DNA of 56,169 bases from Clostridia bacterium (lineage in GTDB: Bacteria > Bacillota > Clostridia > Oscillospirales > CAG-272). Shown piece after piece: positions 1 through 8,847 of this stretch (positions are counted from its first letter, which is position 1; each line of letters starts with the position of its first letter). The DNA lies in NCBI GenBank assembly GCA_017416185.1, contig JAFQDF010000016.1, positions 1 to 56,169 of the forward strand, read 5' to 3'. The notes beneath the pieces were generated by a model, which saw nothing but the letters and a program-made list of their open reading frames with translations, did not search any database and was not told the DNA's origin. A program made the position numbers and the translations under genes.

Positions 1-3000
1 ATCGGGGATGTTGGTGATGATCGCCTGGAGACCGTTCTCTACAAGTACGGGAGTTGTAACGGTAAGAGTATGATGAATAACGTCAACGGTACCGTCGGTG
101 TATCTGATAAGTACGGTGTAGTCACCGGGATCGGTCATTGTATATGTGAAGTCGTGTGTGGTCTTTGCGTAGTTAGCAAGCTTAGTAGCAGATGCCTGAT
201 ACTTGAATGCTGTGGAAGCCTTGATCTCGCTGTAGGAGTTGAATGTACCCTTAGCAAGCCAAGCATCCTTGTAGCCTTCGCCAAAGTCGTTAACCGTAAG
301 CTTTACACCGTAGGAGGTAACGTAAGGATTGATCTCGGTGAGATCAGCGTAGAGCCAATACTGAGCACCGCTGTTTGTTCTGATCCAGAAGGTGTAGGTG
401 CCTACCCAAGGCAGATCGTATGTGAAGGTACCGTCAACGGTGTTGCTGTTAACGATAGATGCAGCAAGAGTTACGTTCTTCTCTGCGTTCTTAAGCTGAG
501 TACCGGTCTTGTAGGTACCGATAGCAAATCTGATCTCCTTGATATCGGAAATGTTCTTAATGGTAACGGTGTAGTTCTCAAAGCCTACGATATAAGGATC
601 TGTACTTACAAGAACGGGAACTTCCTGTGTCTCGGTTGCACCGCATACCGTACAGGTTCTGGTCTCTTCTCCGACTGTCTCGGTGGTAGGCTCAACGGTT
701 ACTACCCATTCGCCCCACTCGTGGCCGTTTGCGGGAATAGACTCTGTCTTCTTAGCCTCACATACAGTACATACGTAGGTCATTGTACCCTTAGCAGTAC
801 AGGTGGGCTCCTTGGTTACGGTGCCTTCGCCGTACTGACAACCAACCTCAGGGTTGAGTGCGGGGATAACCTCTGTAGTTGTACCAACACCGCAAGCACA
901 CTTAATGGTAAGGATACCGTCTGCGGTACAGGTGGGCTTCTTGGTTACTTCTTCCTCAAATACGCATACGTGAGGAGGAGCCTGGTAGCCGTCGAAGGAA
1001 GCAGCGGGCTCGCCGCATACCGTGTTGATCTCGAAGGAGGTACCTCTGAGGAATACGCCGTCAGAGAAGGAACCAACGCCGAAGTAATACTCATCGGTTG
1101 CAAGCTGGCTGCCGAGAGACTCGGGCATATTAAGCTTGAAATCGTTAAACATAGCAGACATTACGAGGCTGCCGTTGTTGTAGTCGTTAACGAAGGAAAC
1201 GTTAAGAGCGTCTCCCATAGGAATACCAACATTGGTGGCATACTTAGCGGTCCAGTAGTTACCGCCGGAGATGATCTGATAAACGATCACGTCATATACG
1301 TTATCGCCTGCAACGCCGTGAACATAACCTTCACCTGCGTCCATATAGTCCATAAGGGTTGCGATAACGGTATGCTCGTCGCCCTTGTAGTCGTGGCTGT
1401 AGTTGAAGCCGTAACGCATATCGTACTTCTTGGAAGAGTTACTTGCACTTGTAAATACACTGTACTCGCCTACAGAATCGTAATCCTCAGGCTCGTTTGT
1501 GAAGATAAAGCTCATAGTCTCGGGGAACATAACCGAACCGTCAACTATGGTAACGGTCTCGGTGCCTGTAACCTCACCTGTCTCGGGATCAAGGATCTCC
1601 TGATCTGTGGTGAGCTTATGGTTACTCATATTGATGGGAGTAACGGTTGCACTGAAGCCGTTGATGGAAGCAGCGAACTTGCTCATTGCAACGGTTACGT
1701 TGTAAGCAACCAGATTGTTGTCGTTGTAGTGAGCCTGATCCTCAAGGAAAAGGCTGCCGTCTTCCTTAACGGAAGGATAGAGAAGCTCTGCGCCCTCAGG
1801 CCACTCTGTGGTCTGGTCGAATTCGTTGTAACCGTAAACGGTCCAGTACTCGGTGTAGTCGGAACCGAGCATAGGAAGAACCTGCTCCTCTACAACGTTA
1901 CAGGTAGCACAGGTTCTGGTTCTGAGACCTGTAGCCTCTGCCGTAGGCTCAACTGTTACCTCATAGGTAGACCAGTCGTGGCCGTACTTTCTTGTGATCT
2001 TTTCGTTGATGCCGTCACATACGGTACACTGCTCGGTGTAAACACCGTCGGTGGTACAGTCTGCAAAGGTCTCGGAAACGAATACATAATCGTGACCTAC
2101 TGCGGGGATCTCAACGATCTTAACGTTACCGCAAACGGTACACTTGTAGGTCTCGTAGGAAGGATCTGTACAAGCGGTCCAGTTGACCTCGATAGGCTCG
2201 TCGCCGTAGGTACACTCGGTATGAGTGTTGACCTCGCCGTTCCACTGAGCTGCGGGCATACCGTTTACGTATGTAATGGTGTACTCGTTAGCGTCGGTGT
2301 TGTTGTTCTGACCTGCGGAACCGATGGTGAGGTAACCGCCGTCAAGAATCTCGGTAAGAGCGGTAAGGTCGATGTCAGCCTTAGCCTCAGTCATAGAACC
2401 GATATAGTCACCTGACTGAGTCTTGTATTCGTTATCATCGATAGCGCCTGTATTGGAGGGGAAGTATGCAACGTCCTTACCGAGACAGTAATCGTTACCG
2501 TTGATGCTGATGATGTATCCGAGAGTCTCGTCTGCTCTTACGTTGAAGGTAATACCGTTACCTGCGTCGATACGCTGTGCAGCCTGAACGATACCGGAAG
2601 AGTCCCAGTTGGGAGTAGTCTCGTGGTTTCTGCCGCAGAATGACCAGCGGTAACCGGGAACATTGTCTACCTTATCCATAAACGCGCCGTCAAAGTAGTA
2701 GATCTTAACGTCGGAAGCCATCTGACCGTCAGCATCGTATGCGCCGTAGGAGTTAGCTACTGTAACCATAATACCCTTGGCATCCGGGGGAACCATACCG
2801 CGCAGACCGTTGGTAGCGGTAGTGGTCTGATGACCGATAAGGTATGCGGGAGAAGAGGTGCCGTCACCGTCCTCGTCTACCATAGTAGCTGCCTCGTCCA
2901 TAGTGTAAACGGGCTTATCCGTCCACAGCATAGAGATAGAAGCGGAGTTAATGGAACCGAAGGTGAAGGTATCTGAAAGCTCGATGGATACGGTAGTGCC

Positions 3001-3294
3001 GTCAAGCTGTACCTTCTCTGTAGAGGTAACTGCAGTAACGGGAAGAGCAGCAGCTCTCGTAGCTATTGTAGTACCGTACTGGGTGGGCTTTGCGATATCT
3101 ACGAAGATACCGCCTTCAGCAGTTTCCGTAAACTTGAAGCCTCTGTCCTTGTTTGCGCCGTAGTAACCGCCGAGGTACTTACCTGCGAATGTAGTCCATC
3201 CGCCGATAGTAGCCGCAGAAACGGATACAACGAACATAGGAACAAGCATAGCAAGTGTAAGAACAACTGCTAAAACACGTTTAAAATTGTTCAT
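1..3294 (-). CDS. Large secreted CxxC-repeat protein with shared C-terminal module (truncated by window edge)
   Basis: The reading frame is open from the ATG at 3294 to the window edge (1098 codons, no stop), so the C-terminus is missing. The start has GGAGG 11 nt upstream. Residues 1-25 form a signal peptide (MNNFKR, a hydrophobic run, then VSAA). Two mostly beta, Gly/Asn-rich regions follow (roughly residues 30-335 and 470-745); they could be carbohydrate-binding sandwiches, but I do not recognise a family. After each come CxxC repeats of the PTCTxxGxxxxxCxxCG ... IPAxGH type (about 345-460 and 750-890). From about residue 895 the protein enters the module shared with the proteins at 19522-23763 and 44158-47070; only two repeats and the start of the third are visible. 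No catalytic motif was found. A surface or extracellular role is inferred from the signal peptide and the paralogues. Confidence 0.85.
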   Translation of the reverse strand, partial: MNNFKRVLAVVLTLAMLVPMFVVSVSAATIGGWTTFAGKYLGGYYGANKDRGFKFTETAEGGIFVDIAKPTQYGTTIATRAAALPVTAVTSTEKVQLDGTTVSIELSDTFTFGSINSASISMLWTDKPVYTMDEAATMVDEDGDGTSSPAYLIGHQTTTATNGLRGMVPPDAKGIMVTVANSYGAYDADGQMASDVKIYYFDGAFMDKVDNVPGYRWSFCGRNHETTPNWDSSGIVQAAQRIDAGNGITFNVRADETLGYIISINGNDYCLGKDVAYFPSNTGAIDDNEYKTQSGDYIGSMTEAKADIDLTALTEILDGGYLTIGSAGQNNNTDANEYTITYVNGMPAAQWNGEVNTHTECTYGDEPIEVNWTACTDPSYETYKCTVCGNVKIVEIPAVGHDYVFVSETFADCTTDGVYTEQCTVCDGINEKITRKYGHDWSTYEVTVEPTAEATGLRTRTCATCNVVEEQVLPMLGSDYTEYWTVYGYNEFDQTTEWPEGAELLYPSVKEDGSLFLEDQAHYNDNNLVAYNVTVAMSKFAASINGFSATVTPINMSNHKLTTDQEILDPETGEVTGTETVTIVDGSVMFPETMSFIFTNEPEDYDSVGEYSVFTSASNSSKKYDMRYGFNYSHDYKGDEHTVIATLMDYMDAGEGYVHGVAGDNVYDVIVYQIISGGNYWTAKYATNVGIPMGDALNVSFVNDYNNGSLVMSAMFNDFKLNMPESLGSQLATDEYYFGVGSFSDGVFLRGTSFEINTVCGEPAASFDGYQAPPHVCVFEEEVTKKPTCTADGILTIKCACGVGTTTEVIPALNPEVGCQYGEGTVTKEPTCTAKGTMTYVCTVCEAKKTESIPANGHEWGEWVVTVEPTTETVGEETRTCTVCGATETQEVPVLVSTDPYIVGFENYTVTIKNISDIKEIRFAIGTYKTGTQLKNAEKNVTLAASIVNSNTVDGTFTYDLPWVGTYTFWIRTNSGAQYWLYADLTEINPYVTSYGVKLTVNDFGEGYKDAWLAKGTFNSYSEIKASTAFKYQASATKLANYAKTTHDFTYTMTDPGDYTVLIRYTDGTVDVIHHTLTVTTPVLVENGLQAIITNIPD

Positions 3295-3342
3295 TGTTTT
3301 TCATCCTCCGTGAAAAAATTTTACTAATAGTAATCTAAGTGT

Positions 3343-3371
3343 ATTATATCATAGTCCTCCAACTAAATAAA
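3343..3371 (-). promoter_or_regulatory. Possible promoter of the truncated secreted protein
   Basis: Reading the minus strand, a perfect TATAAT lies at 3348-3343, with only a weak TTTATT 17 bp upstream. The rest of the 305-bp gap between 3294 and 3600 is AT-rich and shows nothing else apart from the divergent promoter at 3510-3538. Confidence 0.4.
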
Positions 3372-3509
3372 ATGTTATTATTTAATCTGTATGACCGACA
3401 TATTTTAACAATACTTGTGCATTTTGTCACAGATTTTAACTAAATATTTATAATAAATGACATAAAAACAATTAAGTTGTGAACATTTTCATTAAAATTG
3501 CTCTTTCTA

Positions 3510-3538
3510 TTGATATTTAATTGTGAAAATGCTATAAT
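3510..3538 (+). promoter_or_regulatory. Sigma-A type promoter for the HAD phosphatase operon
   Basis: TTGATA at 3510-3515 and TATAAT at 3533-3538 are separated by exactly 17 bp. They lie about 60 bp before the ATG at 3600, giving a predicted transcription start near 3545. Confidence 0.75.
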
Positions 3539-3599
3539 TTTATGTAAATACTGTTACCTGCAGCGGGTGCTGCAACGAAACGGAGGAATACTCTTAAAT

Positions 3600-4253
3600 A
3601 TGATAAAAGGTGTAATTTTCGATCTGGACGGTACACTTGCATACACCATTGAGGACCTGCGTACCGCTATGAACCTTATGTGCAGGGAGATGGGATATCC
3701 CGAAAGAAGTGTATCCGACATTCTTGCTGCTATAAACTGCGGCTCCCTTGAATTTGTACGTAAGTCTCTGCCCGAGAACGTTCAGGGTGACGAAGAGCTT
3801 GTCAAGAGCTGTCACAAGTGTTACAGCGGACATTATACAAGGCATTATCTCGACAACACGGTTCTCTATGACGGCATAGAGAAGGTCGTACATATATTAA
3901 AGGACAAGGGCCTCAAGCTGGCAGTTCTTTCCAATAAGGGAGATGAGCACACCGTAAATCTGACAAAAAAGCTTTTCGGTGAGGGTGTTTTTGATCATAT
4001 CCAGGGTTATAAGCCCGAGTTCCCCACTAAGCCGGATCCCGCCTCCGCACTCTACATTACCCGTGAGATATTGGGACTTGAGCCAAAGGAAATACTCTAC
4101 GTGGGTGATTCCAACGTTGATATGGAGACCTCAAGAAACGCAGGCTTCTTCACCTGCGGCTGCACCTGGGGCTTCAGAACTCCCGATATTCTTGTCAAGA
4201 CAGGAGCAAGTGCTCTCGTAAATAAAGCAGAGGAATTATTGTTACTTTTATAA
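3600..4253 (+). CDS. HAD-superfamily phosphatase (phosphoglycolate phosphatase-like)
   Basis: This 217-aa cytoplasmic hydrolase shows all HAD signatures: motif I VIFDLDGTL near the N-terminus (nucleophile Asp and acid Asp), motif II in VLSNKGDE, a motif III Lys in the KPDP region, and motif IV VGDSNVDMETSRNAG. A small helical cap domain sits between motifs I and II, as in Gph/PpaX-type enzymes that remove phosphate from small phosphorylated metabolites; the substrate cannot be read from sequence. The ATG at 3600 is preferred over an in-frame ATG at 3498 because CGGAGG lies about 13 nt upstream and the promoter (3510-3538) lies between the two. The exonuclease gene begins 1 nt after the stop, so the two are probably coexpressed. 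Confidence 0.9.
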   Translation: MIKGVIFDLDGTLAYTIEDLRTAMNLMCREMGYPERSVSDILAAINCGSLEFVRKSLPENVQGDEELVKSCHKCYSGHYTRHYLDNTVLYDGIEKVVHILKDKGLKLAVLSNKGDEHTVNLTKKLFGEGVFDHIQGYKPEFPTKPDPASALYITREILGLEPKEILYVGDSNVDMETSRNAGFFTCGCTWGFRTPDILVKTGASALVNKAEELLLLL

Positions 4254-4254
4254 T

Positions 4255-5187
4255 ATGAATTATATCGTACTCGATCTTGAGTGGAATCAGCCCACCTCAA
4301 GAAACAAGCTGATAACCGACCCCATAAAGCTATACGGGGAAATAATACAGATAGGTGCGGTGAGCTTTGATTCGGATTTTAACAGGCTGGGTGATATAAG
4401 CATTACCGTAGCACCAAAATACTATACCGAGATGAACCATTACGTAAGGGCATTGACCGGTATCCGTACAAGAGATCTGAAAAAGGGCAAGCCCTTTCCC
4501 GAGGCACTGCGGGAATTTAAGGAATGGTGCGGTGCGGATTGTTGCTTTATAACCTGGGGGCCTGACGATATGTCTGTGCTGAACGCAAACATGAAGCTAC
4601 ATTCCATAGACAGCTCCGACCTGCCAAGGTGTTATAATCTGCAGCTTATATTCAACAAGCAGATAACAGGCGAAAACAGACAGTGGTCTCTGGCATCGGC
4701 AATGGAAAAGCTGGATATGCCCCTGGACCTTGCCTGTCACGATGCCTTAAACGATGCTATATATACCGCCCGCATCTGCTCTGCCCTCGATATGGACAAG
4801 GGTATTGCGGAATACGTTGAGCCTCCAACCAAGGAAAAAAAGGCTCCCGGTTCAAGATATCACAGACTTAAGCCTCATCTTATCACCGCAAAGGAGATAT
4901 CCTCCGAGCGAAAGGACAGTATGCGTTGTCCTCACTGTGATCTTCCTTTGGTCACAAGCCGCAGGCTGCGTATGCGTAACCGCGACAAGGTATTTCTGGC
5001 TTCCTGTCCCGACCACGGCAGCTTCCTCATAATACTGATGAGAAAAAGAAATGCCGAAAGCAACCACGTATACGAAGAAAATATATATACGATAAACGAG
5101 CAGACCGAGGGCTTCTTTAACAAAATGAGCCTTAAATGCTCGGGCAGATGCTCGGCTAAGGCGCCCCGCGCCAACTCTAAACTCTAA
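4255..5187 (+). CDS. DEDDh-type 3'-5' exonuclease domain protein
   Basis: The 310-aa protein starts MNYIVLDLEWNQP, exonuclease motif I with its Asp/Glu metal ligands. A second acidic motif and HDALNDAIYTAR near residue 160, carrying the catalytic His and last Asp, complete a DEDDh nuclease of the RNase T / DNA polymerase III epsilon / KapD kind. The C-terminal third adds CPHCDLP and a later CPDH, a likely zinc ribbon. Substrate unknown; the family cuts DNA or RNA from the 3' end. It begins 1 nt after the HAD gene stop. The last four residues (NSKL) and the stop codon are encoded by a heptanucleotide tandem repeat, so the C-terminus could change by repeat slippage. Confidence 0.85.
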   Translation: MNYIVLDLEWNQPTSRNKLITDPIKLYGEIIQIGAVSFDSDFNRLGDISITVAPKYYTEMNHYVRALTGIRTRDLKKGKPFPEALREFKEWCGADCCFITWGPDDMSVLNANMKLHSIDSSDLPRCYNLQLIFNKQITGENRQWSLASAMEKLDMPLDLACHDALNDAIYTARICSALDMDKGIAEYVEPPTKEKKAPGSRYHRLKPHLITAKEISSERKDSMRCPHCDLPLVTSRRLRMRNRDKVFLASCPDHGSFLIILMRKRNAESNHVYEENIYTINEQTEGFFNKMSLKCSGRCSAKAPRANSKL

Positions 5188-5207
5188 ACTCTAAACTCTA
5201 AACTCTA
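5173..5207. repeat. Heptanucleotide tandem repeat, 5 perfect copies of AACTCTA
   Basis: Five exact 7-bp units run across the end of the exonuclease gene; the TAA stop (5185-5187) is inside the second and third units. The next gene's ribosome site (CGGAG) follows directly. It is one of several heptad arrays in this window; unlike most, no inverted partner array was seen nearby. Confidence 0.9.
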
Positions 5208-5225
5208 AAGATCGGAGAATAAAAA

Positions 5226-5843
5226 ATGAACATCAAACAGCTTATCGCCGCTTCCCTTCTTGCGGCAGCAGTCCTTACACTCCCCTCCTGCAAGGACAAA
5301 ACTTCTGACGTTCCGAAGGATCCCGCCCCTATAATAAACAACAACACCGCTGTTAGCTCGGAGATACCCTCTGCCTACCTTATGCAGATGAACAAGCTGC
5401 TTAATGAGTGGGAGCTTCGTGAGGGATCTATGAGCGATCCTCTTATCGGTACACGTCTTCTTATGTACGATAACGTGAAGAAATGTGTGAAGACCAAGGA
5501 CGAGGTAGGATATATGCTTATCGACCTTGACGGTGACGGCACCGAGGAGCTGATCACGGCACCCTTGGACGGCTTCAAGGAAAACGCTATGGTATACGAT
5601 ATACTCACCATAAAGGACGGACAGGCATTCCACCTTGCAAACAGCCTTCAGGCAACCTATCATCTGATGGCTGATAACAGCTTTATACTGCGTACACCCA
5701 ACGAGGACAAGAGCTTCAGCTTCAAGCGCGTTACAATAAACGGCACAGAGCGTCCCACCGAGGTGGAGATAACCAAGGAAGAGTCGGCAAAGTATTATAT
5801 TTCAACTGCCGAGCTTACTCCCTTCAGTGCATTGGAGAAATAA
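5226..5843 (+). CDS. Lipoprotein of unknown function with Ca-loop-like motif
   Basis: A 205-aa exported lipoprotein. The N-terminus MNIKQL, a hydrophobic stretch, and the lipobox LPSC (Cys near residue 19) predict lipidation and anchoring to the outer face of the membrane. The mature part is hydrophilic. The motif DLDGDGTEEL around residue 100 resembles a calcium-binding loop and is common in clostridial lipoproteins of unknown role. The ATG is preceded by GGAG about 8 nt upstream. It lies 38 nt after the exonuclease gene and is followed by a strong terminator, so it is probably the last gene of the 3600-5843 operon. Function not recognised. Confidence 0.8.
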   Translation: MNIKQLIAASLLAAAVLTLPSCKDKTSDVPKDPAPIINNNTAVSSEIPSAYLMQMNKLLNEWELREGSMSDPLIGTRLLMYDNVKKCVKTKDEVGYMLIDLDGDGTEELITAPLDGFKENAMVYDILTIKDGQAFHLANSLQATYHLMADNSFILRTPNEDKSFSFKRVTINGTERPTEVEITKEESAKYYISTAELTPFSALEK

Positions 5844-5862
5844 TCAATTCTCAATCAAACCA

Positions 5863-5895
5863 AAAGCACCGTGTTCGTAAAGAACACGGTGCTTT
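5863..5895 (+). terminator. Intrinsic terminator after the lipoprotein gene
   Basis: Perfect 14-bp stem (AAAGCACCGTGTTC with its complement) around a 5-nt loop, 20 bp after the stop at 5843. A- and T-flanks on both sides could let it work in either direction. Confidence 0.85.
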
Positions 5896-5943
5896 CAGTA
5901 TGCTGATAAACATATCTGCGCACTCTGTTTTTTTCACAGTCTG

Positions 5944-5971
5944 AGCATCCGATGTAAATCGGATGCTTTTG
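5944..5971 (+). terminator. Second hairpin between convergent genes
   Basis: 9-bp stem GCATCCGAT / ATCGGATGC followed on the + strand by TTTTGTTATTT. It ends one base from the stop of the convergent minus-strand gene. The T-tract favours the + direction. Confidence 0.7.
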
Positions 5972-7450
5972 TTATTTAACTGTCATCTTATAGATATCGG
6001 TACCGTTTTCGTTCTCTACGTATATGTAGGTAATACCGGAATTGATATCCGTTTCCTCAGAAACTCTTGCTGCACCCTCAATCACTGTATTACCTGTGAA
6101 GGGGTCAACAAGACTGAACGTGTTTTCACCGACCTTCAGTCTGACAAACCAACTTATACAGTCATAACCCTTATAAATAAAATCGCCGTCCTTGAAGCTG
6201 TAATACATATATCCGTTATCCGTTTTGATACGGGGAACATTGTAGGAGCTTGTAATAAGCTCATCGCTTCTCTCTTTTTCAAAGAGAACCTTACCGTCAA
6301 GGTCGATAATCTTTGAGATTTTTGAGTCCTCTACCAGACAAAGCTGCTTGGTTTCCTTATATGGCTCTACCGTTTCAAATTCCTCGTTTCCCTTTACAAG
6401 AACATTAGCGTTAAGGTCGTAAATATTTCCTGTGGCCTCTACTCTGATAAATCCATCATAATAGTATATGGGACCTGTAAAATCACCGGATGCCTTCTTG
6501 CCGTCAAAGTCAACAAGGTAGCAGGTATCGCTTTCTTTTTCCCTTACGAGGAAATATGTATCTCTGCCTATCTGTGTATTATATATAGCAGAGCTCAGGG
6601 ATGAAATACTTTTTCCTTCCATATTCATCTCAAAAAGCTTATCGCCGGTGACGGTATACATAGTGAGGACGCCGTCTGCCTCAACAGAATAACAATCAGC
6701 CATTGCGTATCTCTGGGCACCTGCGGGTATAACGTCACCGTTATAGTTTATAACAACTTTGTCATCGGTATCATTGGTGTACTCCAGAAATCCGCCCCAG
6801 GCGTTCACAGCGTACTTGTTTGTACCCTTGATTCCGTTGATCTCCTTCTTTTCCAAAGCGTCATATACCTGCCACTCGCCCTTGTAGAGAAGATCGCCGT
6901 CCTTTGCTCCGCTGTGTATCCAGCTGTCTGTTAAGTATACAAGAGCCTCGTCTTTGTTATCAGTACTCTCTGTTGCCTTGAATGCACGGACATATCTGTA
7001 ATTCTCTGCTGTTATAACAGCATATTCCATCGGCACTATGATTTCTCCCATGGCATTGATAAGTCCCATATTGTTTACATCCCCGGGCTCGGTACCTTCT
7101 GTACGCTTTTCGGCAACCCTGAAATAAAGTCCCTCGGGAGAACAGTATTCATACTTTGCTCCGGTATCATATTCACCGTCGAAGCTCATTACTCCGTAGA
7201 GCTCTCCCTCCTGATAGTAAAGACCTCCCGATCCGTGGTTGATATTCTTCTTTTCCACCGACCCTACCTTTTCAAGACCAATGGAAGAAATGCTGCCGGA
7301 GGTGACATCCGGAGTTTCAAACAGACCGTCATCTTTTGATCCGTCTGCCTCCTCAAAAGAGTTAGCGGGAGCCTCCTCTGTTATGCTGCAACCTGCCGCA
7401 GAAAGCAGCATAAGCAGTGCAAGCATAATAGCTGAGAGTTTTTTCAACAT
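5972..7450 (-). CDS. WG-repeat-like lipoprotein
   Basis: A 492-aa lipoprotein. The start at 7450 (MLKKLSAIML) is chosen over an upstream ATG because GGAGA lies 8 nt before it, a promoter lies just upstream, and a signal peptide with lipobox SAAGC begins there. The mature protein is a series of short beta units, for example GLINAMGEIIVPMEYAVI, matching the WG (KWG) repeat pattern in which a Gly-Leu-Ile/Asn core is followed by V-P-x-x-Y-D/A. Such repeats form a beta-propeller-like extracellular fold of uncertain role. No catalytic residues were recognised. The gene has its own promoter that overlaps the end of the MATE gene. Confidence 0.8.
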   Translation of the reverse strand: MLKKLSAIMLALLMLLSAAGCSITEEAPANSFEEADGSKDDGLFETPDVTSGSISSIGLEKVGSVEKKNINHGSGGLYYQEGELYGVMSFDGEYDTGAKYEYCSPEGLYFRVAEKRTEGTEPGDVNNMGLINAMGEIIVPMEYAVITAENYRYVRAFKATESTDNKDEALVYLTDSWIHSGAKDGDLLYKGEWQVYDALEKKEINGIKGTNKYAVNAWGGFLEYTNDTDDKVVINYNGDVIPAGAQRYAMADCYSVEADGVLTMYTVTGDKLFEMNMEGKSISSLSSAIYNTQIGRDTYFLVREKESDTCYLVDFDGKKASGDFTGPIYYYDGFIRVEATGNIYDLNANVLVKGNEEFETVEPYKETKQLCLVEDSKISKIIDLDGKVLFEKERSDELITSSYNVPRIKTDNGYMYYSFKDGDFIYKGYDCISWFVRLKVGENTFSLVDPFTGNTVIEGAARVSEETDINSGITYIYVENENGTDIYKMTVK

Positions 7451-7481
7451 ATAATAATTCTCCTTTTTTTGGATATATTGT

Positions 7482-7510
7482 ATATTATCACTCAAGAATT
7501 GATTTGTCAA
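7482..7510 (-). promoter_or_regulatory. Promoter of the WG-repeat lipoprotein gene
   Basis: Minus strand: TTGACA (7510-7505), 17 bp, TAATAT (7487-7482). The -35 box overlaps the stop codon of the MATE gene. Confidence 0.75.
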
Positions 7511-8847
7511 TCCTTCATCTTCTTCAGTATTCCCAATCCTATGGGCACAGACACCGCAAAGGAGCATACATCCGCCACTGCCTGGGCGGCTTCAAGTCCG
7601 GTAAGAGCAAATAACGCCTCAAGGACGAATATCGCAGGGACAAAAAAGAGAAACTGCCGTGAAAGAGCAAGAAAGGTAGCTCTGCCTGCCATACCGATGG
7701 TCTGGCTCATCATATTGCAGAACACAACGTAGCCCGACAAAGGGAAGGTGCAGCACTGAAATCTCAAAACGTTAATACCTATCTTTATGACCTCAGGATC
7801 CTTTCTCAGCAGCTCTACCAGAGGCTCGGCAAAAACGAATCCGAGTGCCGCAACTAAAAGCTGTATTGCAAAGGAGCTTTTTACACAAAACCAAAATGCC
7901 TTGCGGACTCTGTTATAGTTTCCCGCACCGTAGTTTACACCACATACCGGCTGAAAGCCTTGACCGTATCCTATAAGTGCGGAATATGCAAACATCATCA
8001 CACGGCTGACTACCGAAACTGCGGCGATCGCCGGGTCTCCGTAAGCACCCGCCACATTATTAAGGCAGAGGGTCGATATGCTGCCGCAGCCCTGCCGTGC
8101 AAGGGAGGGCAATCCTCCACGGAACATTTCCTTATAATAGTAGCTCTTGAATTTAAAGTATGAAGGCTTTACGGGAATTCCCTTCTTAAGAACCATTATA
8201 AGAAGAATGGTGAAGCCCACCATCTGGCTTATCATTGTGGCAAAGGCAGCACCGGCTGTACCCATATCTAAAACAAAGATAAATATAGGGTCAAGGATCA
8301 TATTCAGTATACCGCCCGAGGTAATACCTATCATCGCATAGGTCGCCCTGCCCTGAAAACGCAGTTGATTGTTCAATGCAAACGAGCCTGTCATAAAGGG
8401 AGCGGCAAAGAGAATATATCTCATATAATCGCAGGCGTACGGGAGTATCGTCTTTGTGGAGCCTAAAAGCAGAGCCAAGGGCTTTAAGAATATAAGCCCT
8501 ACCGCCGTTATAAGAAGACCGCCTGCAACAGCGGAATAAAAGCCTACCGCTGCCATCGAATTGGCATCCCCGTACTCCTGTCTGCCCATAGCACGGGAGA
8601 TGAAATTACCCGAGCCGTGACCGAAGAAGAAGCCTATAGCCTGTATCATCGCCATAAGTGAAAAGGATACGCCCACCGCCGCCGTTGCCGACGTGCCTAT
8701 GCGTCCCACGAAGTAAGTGTCTGCCATATTGTAGACCGAGGAGATAAGCATACTTATTATGGTGGGGACGGCAAGCTTGAGTATAAGAGGCTGCAACGGA
8801 GCCTCCGTCATACGTTTAAACTGGGAATCGAGTGCTTTGTCAGACAT
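7507..8847 (-). CDS. MATE family multidrug/cation efflux transporter
   Basis: A 446-aa polytopic membrane protein with about twelve hydrophobic segments in two similar halves. The N-terminal APLQPLILKLAVPTIISM and a TYFVGRIGT-like segment are typical of the MatE family, which exports drugs or organic cations using a Na+ or H+ gradient. Length fits the family (about 440-460). The ATG at 8847 overlaps the stop of the upstream alcohol dehydrogenase by one base (TAATG), so translation is likely coupled. The two genes share the promoter at 9983-10011. Substrate cannot be predicted. Confidence 0.92.
   Translation of the reverse strand: MSDKALDSQFKRMTEAPLQPLILKLAVPTIISMLISSVYNMADTYFVGRIGTSATAAVGVSFSLMAMIQAIGFFFGHGSGNFISRAMGRQEYGDANSMAAVGFYSAVAGGLLITAVGLIFLKPLALLLGSTKTILPYACDYMRYILFAAPFMTGSFALNNQLRFQGRATYAMIGITSGGILNMILDPIFIFVLDMGTAGAAFATMISQMVGFTILLIMVLKKGIPVKPSYFKFKSYYYKEMFRGGLPSLARQGCGSISTLCLNNVAGAYGDPAIAAVSVVSRVMMFAYSALIGYGQGFQPVCGVNYGAGNYNRVRKAFWFCVKSSFAIQLLVAALGFVFAEPLVELLRKDPEVIKIGINVLRFQCCTFPLSGYVVFCNMMSQTIGMAGRATFLALSRQFLFFVPAIFVLEALFALTGLEAAQAVADVCSFAVSVPIGLGILKKMKD

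Noticed and set aside
70..2415. 781-aa open frame on the + strand
   Set aside because: It is antisense to a long secreted protein with a signal peptide, ribosome site and paralogues; its product is low-complexity Val/Gly/Cys-rich with no ribosome site. The same explanation covers other long frames opposite the GH18, pflB and glycyl radical enzyme genes.
5173..5207. Telomere-like repeat
   Set aside because: The CTCTAAA-type unit resembles some telomeres, but it is internal, only five units long, and belongs to a set of different heptads.
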